Shown: positions 53,425 to 64,000 of the stretch, piece by piece
Numbering within the stretch: position 1 is the first letter of the stretch
Layout: the number at the start of each line of letters is the position of its first letter
Origin: Pyrenophora tritici-repentis
Lineage: Eukaryota; Ascomycota; Dothideomycetes; Pleosporales; Pleosporaceae
Direction of reading: 5' to 3'
Assembly: GCF_003171515.1 (NCBI RefSeq)
Contig: NC_089395.1
Span: forward strand, 1,178,001-1,242,000
DNA length: 64,000 bases
Notes under the pieces: model-generated
What the model saw: only the letters and a program-made list of their open reading frames with translations
Database searches by the model: none
What the model was told of the DNA's origin: nothing
Translations under genes and position numbers: made by a program

Positions 53425-56400
53425 GTCGCCGCTTGCCAAACTTCGGTCATCTGACATTAAACTACTTCTGATCCAGCCCTCGTCACATGGCTGCCCGGCC
53501 TCTATGCGAGCTACATAATAACACCAAACACGCAGACTACTCGCCTTGCAAACACTATCACTCGCGACATCAGTCATGGGTTGCCCTCGGTTGTTCGGAT
53601 GGGAGCCCGTCCATTATTCTTGTCACGCACCAGCGTTGCGTAGCAGTCCACAGGGCTGATTCATCCACCCCCCGACTACTCGCACAACGTTTGCTGCTAA
53701 CCCTCCCAATACTGCACCTCTCCGTCGGTTGCGAGGCTAGGTGCAACACCATGCTACCATGCCACCTACATGCTCATCTGTAACGCCTATTGTGCAAATT
53801 CCCACTCTGGTACTTGTTGGCTTAGTCCACGTCCGAGTTTGGTTGCGCGTCCTGACTCAAGCATCGAGGTGAGGCGAGGACATGGTCAACGTCAATCATT
53901 GTACCCTTGTTCCTGTCGTGAGCGCAGTGCGCACACAATTGACACATGGCACCCTGGTCGCTCCTGCGCCCTCTGCGGCCTCTGCTTGGGGTCGCGGGAA
54001 ACAATGGCAACGCTGCGCAGCCAAGTCATGCGCCGCTGCTACTTCCAGCACCACCGACGGCCAACGGCGACGGGTGCAACATTGAAAAAAAAACGACATG
54101 GCAAGGGCCGTCCTTGCATAGCACTCCCGCTACATTGCGACCGCCATCCGTCAAGTGAAGCACCTTCCATAACCCATACACGTCGTACGGGTTTGATGGG
54201 CCGAGCCAAATTAGGAAATACTCAGGCCTTAGCGCCGTGATTGCTACTTACCCCCATGATTCGAGACAAGCTGGAAACCATTCTCATCTTGCTCACCTCA
54301 GTCGTGGCCAGTTTGAGACCAGGTCCAATTATCGAAAATGGCCAAATTCATCAGACCCTAAGCTTGCCAAGCGGAATTCCCCATGTCAGCGTCGTTTGGA
54401 GATTTGCATGGTGGAGACGTGTGTCCGTCATACCCAAACGTCGTTACTGCGCACCCCCTACACACCGACAACAGGAGCAGATGTTACCCAGAGCGCGAGA
54501 TGATCATGATCAGATGCAAAATATGCTCCCTTGTCGACCATGAGATATCATGGCGATACATGTCTTTGCTCGGCGTATGCTGTGTAGCCTGTCAAAAGCC
54601 CTTGTTCGATGTGGGCCGGTCTCGCTGCAACGGCCGCGGCAGGGGGCGTTTTTGGCGCCTTTCTCCTTTTGGCCTAGTCTTTCGGCCCGCTCTTACCTGA
54701 TCGACTTGTGCGGCCAGGAACTCCACAACGCAGATGCGCCGTCGATGATCCAAAAGCAACGCAGCTTGTTTCGGTTTGCGAGGCGCAGGACCCAAAACTG
54801 CGCCATGGCCAAGTGTGCGTAAAGAAGCAATAGAAGACATGCAGTCCATCGGCATCCGTCTTGTGAGGTCATGACGATTGCCCTGAGCCAGGTCATGTTT
54901 CGCCCAACTCCCGACGTGGAAGGTCGGGGCCACTGCTACTCGCGGCCTGGAAATTAGAATACGCAACTCGTCTCCCCTGTGCCTTCATGTGTGGCTTGTT
55001 TCCGCCTTGTTACGCACATCATAACACGCTCATCTGACCAATGTGGTCCGGCAATTTCTCGGCTATCTTGAGGCTTTTTCCCTCACCACTGTCGGCACAT
55101 GCGTGTAGTGTGGGGTGCCATCCAGAGCGAGTCCAAAATCAGTAATCAGAGAGGGTGCAGGTCGACTCACGCTCTATCGTCAAAGGATGGACTGTGACTC
55201 GGCCGACTCTGCATGGTCGGACAGGTCAGCCCGGCGATGATCTCCAGGATGACATTTCTCGGTTGCGCTTACCATGCGCGATGCCCTTGAGCCCTAATTC
55301 GGCCACGCTATGCCAATGGTGCGCTTGTGACAGCGGCCCTTTCCCTTGAAACCTCCGTTGACCACCAAACCCGTTGACGGCATCGGGCACCATTTCCAGC
55401 TTGTGCAGACATCGTCTGCGTATCTGATGGTGGCGCAACGGAGCTCTAGCTGGCTGGAGAATTGGCCATGTAGCTGCCAGCTAGCATCAAACATGTTGCA
55501 AATGCCGTGAGCGCATGATCAACGGCTACAAGTAGAATCGGACCTGCCCCGCTCCCTCAACGGATGCCAGTCCTCTTTCCCCATTCCTTCGCGTACTCGC
55601 GGCTACTTGGCTTCTTGCAGACCAAACCACAGTCCTGCATCTTGTTGAGGCTTGCTCCTTGCCCACTTACCTACAATGAGATCTGCGTCCGAACTGCGCC
55701 CGTGCTAACCCGCTCAGGCGCGTCTACGCAAAAGCCCTTTGGCAAAGCACAGCGACATGGCGTGAGCAATGAGTGCAGTACAGCTCGACATGCAAGTCCA
55801 CAGAAGTCGCATAACGGCACTTGCCAGTACCAAGACCCCGCTCCAAATCTCTGCCTGAGGCAATTCCATCCCACGCACCTCGTTCGTCACACCAATGCGC
55901 GCCTACGTATCCGCCCTCCAAGAAGTGTGCAAAAAGCCAGACCAGCGTCCCCACACGTCTATCGATAACACATCATTCCTGCGCACACGGCAATCACGAA
56001 ATGAATGATCCTCGTTGGCGGATATTGGCGGATGCATAGCCACATATCCAGCTGATTAGACTTCTCTGGCCTATTGTGAGGGATACATAGCCGCCTATTC
56101 AGCTGTCAAGGTGTAGTTGGCAAACCATTAAGACTACTCGAGTGCACTAAGAGCTTAGGATACCTGTGAATGGCGGGCGCGCGGAGACTGACGCCGACGC
56201 GTGTCACTTGATGATACGTCATTAAACAGCACATATCTACCTGGTATACCGCAACACATTTGTCTGCTCTTTTAGCGACCGGGTCTGGTTGCGGCCGCCC
56301 CGACAGATGATAAAAAGCAAACCTTAGCAAATTGCGCCGCACTTTGCTTACTGCGACCCTGGAACTTTGGAAAAGCTTTCCGTACCGTGAGCCTCCGGAA

Positions 56401-57776
56401 CATGCGGAGACTTCGCAGCAGATGCAAGGTACACAGGCCTTGTACCACGCCAGTCGATCGTTCAAGGCTTGATTGGACGCCGATGCTAGTGCCAGTCAAT
56501 CCTAGCATAGATAGGATCTACGCAGTCGGTCCAATTGATGTCAGATTATCCGTAGTGCCGCGGGTCTCGACTGGTAGCCTGGTTGACAGGTTTTCCGCAG
56601 ACACAAACTCGCCTGCACGGAACTTTTCGGCAGATGGGTAGATACGGGGATAGGCCAGCTTCAAATCACAAAAACTCAAAGGTTGCCCGTCGCATTCGCG
56701 TCTTGAAGCACGCTATTGCTACTCCGTAAACCGTTTGGTCTCCTGCCTCATAAAAAAGGCGATCCCCGCATTAGCGTTAACCGGCTTGCTTCAGTCTCAC
56801 AAACTTTTTGTAGCAAGATTCGTTAGGCGGAGCATGTTCCGGGACCCCTGTATGGCCCTAGAGACGCAGACCACTACGGCATTTCCAGCTTTGCTTAGTT
56901 GCAGCGGATTATGGGAGTGTGGTTAGCGTCGTCATTGTTTTGCGACTGACGAAACGGTTATCGTGATACCTCATGCGGACAACACCGACGTCGCTCAATT
57001 CCTTCCGGCTCCGATAATTAAAGTTTGGTCAGCTAAAGCTTAAGCTGTCGATACAATGTCTTCAACGGTGTATCCGCTCCGCTTTTCGGCAGAGACACAA
57101 TGACAGGAGCTCTTCCCGCCGCTCCATGGTATGTCGGTAGGTCGTGTTTGCTCAAGTTTTTTCTCGCACGTTGTAAGTCACTTGTAAATCATCTGTCACA
57201 GTGGGGAACGTGCGGGGCATTCACACGTGGGATCGCACTGCCTTTGGATTTTCCAGTCGCTGACGTCATCGCAGGATTTCTCCTAAGAGCCTCAAACGCA
57301 CCGTTTTGCTCTCTACCGCGGGACCTGTCTGCTTTCGTATGGCGAAACATTACATCAAGACCCGCTATCTGTTCATTCAGAGCCGCGCTATTTTTCAGCA
57401 TGCGAATCTCGAATTGACCATGTCCGGGACTAGTTGCGGGGCATGGCAAAGTCGAGCCTCGCGTGGCACATCGGCGTCCCTCGGCAGTCACTCGAGATGC
57501 TCAGATTACGATGATCGAACATAATCAGTCCTGCTATTGGCCACAATGATCCTCTCCACCTGTAAGCGTAGTGCATGAACGCATTTTGAGAGAGCGCGTG
57601 GCAGAGGCTTAGGCAACTTGAAGCCGAAGTGCAGCGGACCACACGTCGCCATGACGTCAAAGTGTAAACAGATTGCAGAACGGCTGCCATACAAAGGGCA
57701 GCGCACAGCGCGAAAACTTGTCTGCCACGACGATTGACTTTGCCAATCGACTCAATCTTTTACGACTTTCAACAAT

Positions 57777-60192
57777 ATGGCGTCTGAAATACTAGGAAAC
57801 GCTGCGGAGAAGGCCAAGGGCCTCGTGGGTGAGAAGACGGGCAAGATGGCTCAACTCGCCGCCGTCACAAAGGATGTCCACGACGACAAGTGGCGCATCA
57901 CCAGCGACTACGGTGTCAAGCAGAACAACACCGACGACTGGCTAAAGGTTGCAACGGACGACCAGACTGGCCCTTCGCTGTTGGAGGATCAATTCGCTCG
58001 TGAGAAGGTATGTAATCGCCACTTGTATCGAATTATGGTCTAACGTCCTCAGATCCACCGCTTCGACCACGAACGTATCCCCGAGCGCGTTGTCCACGCC
58101 CGTGGCTCAGGTGCCTTTGGTAAATTCACTCTCTTTGAATCGGCAGAAGACGTCACATCTGCGGGTGTTTTGACGGATACATCGCGCGAAACCCCCGTCT
58201 TCCTACGATTCTCGACTGTCCTGGGCAGCCGTGGCTCAGCTGACACCGTTCGCGATGTACGTGGCTTTGCTGTCAAGTTCTACACAGAGGAGGGCAACTG
58301 GGATATCGTCGGAAACAACATTCCTGTGTTTTTCATCCAGTAAGTCACAAATCACCACCACATAACCACAGGGGAAATGAGACATGCCTACTTTGTCTGG
58401 TATTGCTAGATATGTGGGGTTTGGGTGTCGTCTCTTCAATGTCTAGGATAACCCACGTAATCACGAAGTTTTACTAACTCACTCCAGGGACTCGATGAAG
58501 TTTCCTGACGTGATCCACGCAGGCAAGCCAGAGCCTGACTGCGAGGTTCCCCAGGCCCAGACTGCTCACAACAACTTCTGGGACTTCACTTACTCTCATT
58601 CAGAGGCTACGCATATGTTCATGTGGGCCATGTCAGATCGCACGATTCCCCGCTCGTATCGTATGATGCAGGGTTTTGGCGTCAACACTTACACACTGAT
58701 GAACGCCAAGGGTGAGAGGCACTTTGTCAAGTTCCACTTTACACCCGAGCTTGGAGTACACAGCTTTGTGTGGGATGAAGCCCTCAAGATCGCCGGTCAA
58801 GACCCTGACTTCCACCGCAAGGATCTGTGGATGGCCATTGAAAGTGGCGCCTACCCCAAGTGGAAGTTTGGTATCCAGGTTCTCCCTGAATCTAAGGAGC
58901 ATGACTTCGATTTCGACATCCTCGACGCCACCAAGATTTGGCCCGAGGAATTGGTTCCTATCCGGTATATTGGTGAGCTTGAACTCAACCAAAACCCAGA
59001 CGAGTTCTTCACCCAGACCGAGCAAGTCGCCTTCTGCACAAGCCACATCGTCCCCGGTATCGGCTTCAGTAACGACCCTCTCCTCCAGGGACGCAACTTC
59101 TCTTACCAGGACACTCAGCTCTCTCGTCTTGGCGTTAACTGGGAGGAATTGCCCATCAACAAGCCCGTCTGTCCTGTCATGAACTTCAACCGCGACGGTG
59201 CTATGCGACACACAATCACCAAGGGTAAAGTCAACTACTGGCCTAACCGCTTCCAGACTGTGCCCCCTGCTACCGAGAAGGAGGGCGCTTACATCGACTT
59301 CCCCGAGAAGACTGTAGGCATCAAGGCTCGCATGCAAAGCAAGAAGTTCAGGGAGCACAAGAACCAGGCTGAGCTCTTTTACAACTCCATGTCGGAGAAC
59401 GAAAAGATGCACATGAAGGATGCTTTCGCCTTCGAACTTGACCACTGCGACGACCCTGTAGTCTACAAGCGTCTCTGTGAGCGCCTATGCGAGATCGATC
59501 TTGAGCTTGCCCAGAGCGTTGCAGACATGGTTGGTGCCGATCAACCTACCCAGCAGACGCGCCCCAAGCACAACAAGAAGGCCAAGGGTCTCTCGCAGAT
59601 GGAATTTATGCCCCAGAAGCCCACCATTGCCACCCGCATGGTCGCCATTCTCATCGCCGATGGCTACGACCAGGTTGCATACAACGGCATCAAGGCTGCT
59701 TTGACCGCGGCCGGAGCCCTTCCCTTCACCATCTCGCCACGGAGAAACAAGATCTACGCCGACGGCGAGGACCGCAGCGGCCCAGGCGTCGTAGCAGACC
59801 ACCACCTCGAAGGCCAGCGATCCACCATGTACGACAGTGTCTTCGTACCCGGCGGCGCAAAGTCAATTGAGACACTCAGCAAGAACGGACGTGCGGTACA
59901 CTGGGTCCGTGAAGCATTTGGTCACCTCAAGGCCATTGGTGGAACCGGCGAGGCAGTCTCATTCATCAAGCAGGCCGTCGACCTTCACGGCATGGAGTTC
60001 TCGGCTGCCGGTGACGTGGTCAACTCGTACGGTGTTGTGACTGCCAGCAAAGTCCAGCCCGAGAGCTTCAAGGAAGCTGTCAACATGGCCAAGGAAGCAA
60101 TGGACTTCACTAGCGCGTACCTGTTTTCGATTTCTCAGCACAAGAACTTTGAGCGTGAGACTGCGGGCTTGAACCAGATGGTTGCGTACTAA
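57777..60192 (+). CDS. Large-subunit (clade 2) heme catalase
   Basis: 740-residue catalase that converts hydrogen peroxide to water and oxygen. Exons: 57777-58007, 58053-58339 and 58488-60192. Introns of 45 (phase 0) and 148 bases (phase 2) have GTATGT and GTAAGT donors, and splicing restores the core. Distal-side residues are His92 (in [11 protein letters not shown]) and the Asn pair at 165/166 in VGNN; the heme-ligand Tyr379 is in FSYQDTQ. A C-terminal DJ-1/PfpI-like flavodoxin-fold domain (about 548-735, [21 protein letters not shown]) marks the large-subunit class. No signal peptide is visible and the N-terminus is Lys/Ala-rich, so an intracellular or conidial CatA-type enzyme is likely. 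A purine-rich microsatellite lies just past the stop. Confidence 0.97.
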
Positions 60193-60226
60193 GCGTAGGG
60201 CAAGGTAGTAAGATGAAAATGAAAAC

Positions 60227-60254
60227 GAGGAGGAGGAGGAGGAGGAGGAGGAGA
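60227..60254. repeat. (GAG)n microsatellite
   Basis: About nine GAG units, 35 bases after the catalase stop, within its presumed 3' untranslated region. Confidence 0.88.
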
Positions 60255-60854
60255 TGTGTGTAATGATATCCATGAAAGTTAAATAATTCTAGTGCGAGGA
60301 ATGACATCCGCTTTTAAGCTGTTTAAAGTTTTGTTTGCGTTTGTTCGAGGGTGAATGATTATGAGGTCTTTGCTAGTGATAATGGAACGGCTGATGTATA
60401 TTTATGAGGATTTTTAATACAGCGACGATGTGATCTCAAGGGTAAAGAACTACATCCTGCTTTCTTGAAGCAGCTGAGAGTCGTTTACTAGGACTCATGC
60501 TTATACCCTTGTCTGCACATTCATCAAAAAGCAGTTTGTAGAACTGCTATCCCATCGGCTTGTCGTTACAATGATAGCGCAAGGGATGGTGGAGAAGACG
60601 TGTTTGACTTGGTTCGTTGCAGGGGAGTTTGCGGACGAGTGAAGCCATCGGAATGGCTCTCGTGTGCTATCTTTGTTGTACTCGCAGGCGTTGTGGGCTC
60701 CATGGTTAGTATCACAACTAGCATACCCATGCTGAGATACTACCTACGAAAAATAAATGACATTGAACCTGGACAATACACAATGCCTAATCACTACATT
60801 ATAAAGTTTCAATGCAAGCATGTTGTATTTGGTACGAACTAATATGCTATTCAT
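60255..60854. other. Intergenic, no supported gene
   Basis: AT-rich sequence after the catalase. An 80-codon frame at 60600-60842 has one hydrophobic stretch but nothing to support it. Confidence 0.45.
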
Positions 60855-61296
60855 CTATCCCGCTTGAAAACCTCGCAGCAGTAAGAATGGCTTCTTATCC
60901 TTGCCTTTGTGTCTTGATATCCTAATGTCCCACTCTCTTGATACGGTCTTTTTCATCGTGTCTTGGAATTCCATGGTTGTTCGTTCTCTTGGGTAGGTCT
61001 TTATCGTCGCGTAGGTCATCCAAAGCATGCCATCGAACTCATCCCTGAGGTTCTCTGTGACGTCCTAGTGTTTGCGAGTTTGTCGGTCTGACTCGGCGTT
61101 GATGAGTGCGGGTCTTGTAATGTCCACCCTCTGAGGCTTTTTCTTGAGTTGGTGCGCCTGAAAATTTGCCGCGAAAAGGTTGAACATATTCGTCGTTGAC
61201 CGTTGATGTAGTTTTTCCGCGACCAGGGGGGTTGAATCCACCCCAGTTGGTCAAAGGAATAGGCGGTACTCTTGCTGATGGTTGGGTAGTAGCCAT
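60855..61296 (-). CDS. Doubtful small gene or gene fragment
   Basis: An ATG at 61296 opens MATTQPSARVPPIPLTNWGG and stays open to 61039. From about 61065 another frame reads DEFDGMLWMTYATIKTYPRE and continues open to a stop at 60855. The two look like halves of one protein, but I find no convincing intron that joins them, so this may be a frameshifted or fragmentary gene. It ends against the repeat-rich start of the hAT region. No family is recognised. Confidence 0.3.
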
Positions 61297-61344
61297 CGGT
61301 GCTGACTGTTCTGGAAATGGACCTTCGGTTCAGACTTTCCAAAA

Positions 61345-61480
61345 AGCAAGTTGACTTGGATTACTTGCTTGACTTGCTTGGTTTAAACCAAGCAAGCAAG
61401 TCAAGTAAGAGCTGGGCAGCTAAGCAAGCAAGTCAAGTCAAGATACTTTGCTTGCTTGGCTTACTTGGTTTACTTGGTTG
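61345..61480. repeat. CAAGCAAG-rich inverted repeat tract
   Basis: Multiple copies of CAAGCAAG and AAGTCAAGT occur on both strands, including the palindromic TTGGTTTAAACCAA core near 61380-61393. Short clustered repeats like these are typical of subterminal transposase-binding regions of hAT elements, and the tract lies about 250 bases upstream of the hAT frame. The exact element end and its target duplication cannot be fixed, because the other end is outside the window. Confidence 0.6.
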
Positions 61481-61721
61481 TTTTAGCGTTACTGTGATGA
61501 GGGTGCTAAAACTGCTGTACGGTAGATGTCGCGATGGTTTTGAAGTGTTGCAGTTGCCTCGGTTGAGTCCCAAACAGGCTAAGCGGCTATCAAATAACGT
61601 TAGCCTTAGTCTAGCGCATTGCTCCAATCTCGACGTACGCCTGTCTAGAAGCCTATCGCAATGCAGTATCCCCTATAGCAACGCGTTTTCCAGTGATTTA
61701 TACTGCCCTGATACCCCCAAT

Positions 61722-64000
61722 ATGGCCAAACGTCGCCTACCACAAACTTCTGCTCGGAGCAAACGTACGAAAGTAGCCGCTGCCACCAACAACGTCGCCT
61801 CAACTCCTGAGGCTTCACCTGAGCCTGCATCTAAGCCTGCATCTAAGCCTAGACCTCAGCGTCGATCACCTCGCAAAACCCTAGCTGCCGCAAGCCAGGC
61901 TAACGCCTCGCCGCCAATACCTACCTTCGAGTTGCAGTTCTTAGAGTCGCAGGCGGAGGCTGAGATTGTCGCGCCCACCGAGGGCAGCCGAGCTGGCACG
62001 GTGGCTACAACTGAGGCTGGAGAGGGTGGTCAGGATGAGACAAACAGCGCACTAGTTGAGAACTTTGACGGCATTGACTGGGCACGTTTACCTGATTTTA
62101 TCAAGCCATTGGCGCGTTCTAAGCGCCCAAAAAGTTGGATCTTTCAGTATGGCTACCGCGTTGTTGAGCGCCATGCTACATCTCGAATCTGGTTTGTGTG
62201 CAAGTACTGCCATGTACACAAAACTATCGACGCTGGCCGTGGTGGTTTGTTTAACATTACTCAGGCTACAACCTCAGCAGCCACCCATCTCAGCCAACCA
62301 AAGCCTGGCCACAACCTTACGAAAGATGGCCCAAAGTTAGCGCAGAGAGCTCGAGGCCAGCTGTCGTTGCGGCAAGCTTTTGACGCTGGTTTAGACGTAC
62401 AACAAAACACTGCTAACGCGTTTGGAAACTTCGACGTAGAGGGCTTTCGAACAGCCACTGTCATGTGGCTTGTTAACCGAAACCACCCGCTCAGCGAACT
62501 TACGACGCCTGATTTTAGAGAGATGATGAGATTTGCCAACCCAGAGGCAGAGGCAGCGTTGTGGGTAAGTAATACCAGCGTTTCTACCTTTGTGATGAGG
62601 TTGTTCCGGTCTATACGACCGCAAGTTATCGACACCCTGTCAGGCTCAGTAAGCAAAATACACGTAAGCTTTGATGGCTGGACAACAAAGGGTGGTAAAC
62701 GTGGCTTCTTTGGAGTAGTCGCTCACTTTGCCGACGCAGCTGGAATAATACGAGACTTACCAATCGATCTGCCTGAGCTCGCTGGCGCCCACACCGGTGA
62801 GGCTATTGCCAAAGCTATCTCGACGACGCTCTCAGCATACGGAATAACAAGCGACCGATTAGGCTATTTTGTACTCGACAACGCTACCAACAACGACACT
62901 GCGATCGCCGCGCTCGCGCGCGAGTACGAATTTGAGTCCGCTCACCGGCGCCTCCGCTGCAGTTGTCACACGCTTAACCTCATCGGCCAGGCTATTATAT
63001 TTGGCACCAACAAAGACGCCTACGGCAACACTCAAGAGCAGTACAATACCGAGGAGCAGTATATGCGAGAGTGGCGGAAAGATGGCCCTATTGGAGTGCT
63101 AGTTGACGTCATCAACTATATCAAAACGCCGCAACAGTACGAGCTTTTTCGTGGCTACCAGCGCCTTGCCAACAACAACCTGCCTGCTGAAGGGCGTCTC
63201 AAAGTACTCGAGCCAGTCAAGCCTGTCGTCACTCGCTGGAACTCATACTATGCTGCTTTTGAGCGCGCTACCAAGCTTCAAGCCGCGTATAACTTGTACG
63301 CTGAGCATCATATCAATAGGGTTATCCTTGAAGATGCGCACGCTGCGCAGCGGAATAATAAGCGGCCCGACGCCCCAAACTGGATGAGATCAACTGGGCT
63401 CCGAGCTGCTGACTGGGCGGTGATTGCAGAGTACCAGGACTGCTTAGAGCCGCTCAAGTACGCCACAAAACGCCTCGAGGGACGCTCTAAGGATGGCAAA
63501 TACGGCGCAATCTATGAGGTTATACCCGTTTTTGAGTACGTACTCAGCAAGCTTGAGGCCCGGGCGCGCCCGTTCGAGCACGTCGACTTCAACGCTCATG
63601 CCGAGGCTCCAGAGGATCACCTCAACGTCAACCTCCGCGCCGCGTGGAGCAAAGCCAACGACTACTACAACAAGCTCGACGACTCGCCCGCTTACTACGC
63701 CGCTGTTTGCCTACACCCGTACTACAAGAACTACTGCGATGTGGCGTGGGCAGACAAAGCTGATTGGCTTACTAGTGCCAACGCGTCGTTCCAACAGCTT
63801 TGGGCGGCATACAAACCTCAACGAGCACGCCAGCGGTATACAACTGCGCCGAGTAGCAACAACATAGACGAGGCAATTATTGCTATACTTAGCCGCAACA
63901 ATGACCGAGAGGCTCCACTTGACGAGTTTGAGCGCTGGAAAACACAAGAGCCGCAGTGGACGCAGGAGCAGTACAACGCAGATGGAAATCCTGTCCAATA
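61722..64000 (+). CDS. hAT transposase, partial (runs off the right edge)
   Basis: A continuous frame of 759 codons from an ATG at 61722, with no stop before the window ends. The N-terminus is basic and Pro/Ala-rich (SKPASKPRPQRRSPRK). A BED-like zinc finger RIWFVCKYCHVH lies near residue 155 with its His partners in TSAATHLSQPKPGH. The RNase-H-like catalytic core shows VSFDGWTTKGG (first Asp, near 317), VLDNATNND (second Asp, near 385) and the hAT insert motif RLRCSCHTLNLIG. The catalytic Glu and the dimerisation tail fall outside the window. It shows no RIP signature, unlike its relative spread over 31497-38217. Confidence 0.93.
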   Translation, partial: MAKRRLPQTSARSKRTKVAAATNNVASTPEASPEPASKPASKPRPQRRSPRKTLAAASQANASPPIPTFELQFLESQAEAEIVAPTEGSRAGTVATTEAGEGGQDETNSALVENFDGIDWARLPDFIKPLARSKRPKSWIFQYGYRVVERHATSRIWFVCKYCHVHKTIDAGRGGLFNITQATTSAATHLSQPKPGHNLTKDGPKLAQRARGQLSLRQAFDAGLDVQQNTANAFGNFDVEGFRTATVMWLVNRNHPLSELTTPDFREMMRFANPEAEAALWVSNTSVSTFVMRLFRSIRPQVIDTLSGSVSKIHVSFDGWTTKGGKRGFFGVVAHFADAAGIIRDLPIDLPELAGAHTGEAIAKAISTTLSAYGITSDRLGYFVLDNATNNDTAIAALAREYEFESAHRRLRCSCHTLNLIGQAIIFGTNKDAYGNTQEQYNTEEQYMREWRKDGPIGVLVDVINYIKTPQQYELFRGYQRLANNNLPAEGRLKVLEPVKPVVTRWNSYYAAFERATKLQAAYNLYAEHHINRVILEDAHAAQRNNKRPDAPNWMRSTGLRAADWAVIAEYQDCLEPLKYATKRLEGRSKDGKYGAIYEVIPVFEYVLSKLEARARPFEHVDFNAHAEAPEDHLNVNLRAAWSKANDYYNKLDDSPAYYAAVCLHPYYKNYCDVAWADKADWLTSANASFQQLWAAYKPQRARQRYTTAPSSNNIDEAIIAILSRNNDREAPLDEFERWKTQEPQWTQEQYNADGNPVQ

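Larger units (their letters stand above)
52353..57776. other. Long intergenic stretch, no supported gene
   Basis: About 5.4 kb with neither a recognisable protein nor a transposon relic. Composition is balanced and without the TA-rich RIP signature, so it is not decayed transposon in any obvious way. It contains CAG/CTG microsatellites. Non-coding RNAs or small genes with many introns could be missed by eye. Confidence 0.4.

Noticed and set aside
53220..53450. Poly-Gln/Ala-type frames over the TGC microsatellite
   Set aside because: Open only because of the trinucleotide repeat; several frames on both strands are equally open.
58633..59445. 270-codon open frame antisense to the catalase
   Set aside because: A codon-bias shadow of the catalase exon; no domain and no splice context.

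Overview
The window is nuclear DNA of a filamentous ascomycete, most likely a dothideomycete of the Pleosporales. That placement is an inference from three things: short 45-50 base introns with GTRNGT donors and CTAAC-type branch sites, a galactosaminogalactan-type gene cluster, and transposon relics with the TA-rich, stop-riddled signature of repeat-induced point mutation (RIP). There is no rRNA, no clear functional tRNA and no CRISPR array.

Layout. (1) 2.5-17.7 kb: three genes of the galactosaminogalactan (GAG) exopolysaccharide pathway: ega3 (GH114 hydrolase, minus), agd3 (secreted deacetylase, minus) and, divergently, gtb3 (3037-residue membrane glycosyltransferase, plus). The usual partners uge3 and sph3 are not in the window and may lie beyond its left edge. 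Working model: Gtb3 polymerises and exports a GalNAc/Gal chain, Agd3 deacetylates it outside the cell, and Ega3 cleaves deacetylated stretches. (2) 18.3-19.7 kb: a two-exon gene for a possible PD-(D/E)XK-fold protein of unknown role. (3) 19.9-44.2 kb: a transposon block. A RIP-mutated pogo relic holds a solo LTR. A 246-bp inverted-repeat element follows. Then comes a 22.6-kb nest. Its outer shell is a RIP-mutated hAT element (20-bp terminal inverted repeats, 8-bp target duplication GTTCTACC). Inside are a 5'-truncated Tad-like LINE, three Ty1/copia elements each with identical LTRs and a perfect 5-bp target duplication, and a small tRNA-like insertion. (4) 45.3-60.2 kb: host genes, namely an F-box-like protein, mdm12 (ERMES complex), a 48-residue cysteine-rich protein and a large-subunit catalase, separated by long gene-free stretches. 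(5) 60.9-64.0 kb: a doubtful small gene, then an open, non-RIP hAT transposase that runs off the right edge and is a relative of the dead hAT shell.

The most notable points are the Pel-like architecture of Gtb3 and its cluster, the reconstructable history of the nest, and two copia families that separate gag from pol by a single in-frame UGA (one in the UGA-CUA readthrough context) and carry a primer-binding site matching the anticodon arm of tRNA-Lys(CUU), which suggests half-tRNA priming. Exon boundaries were inferred by eye from splice signals and reading-frame continuity.
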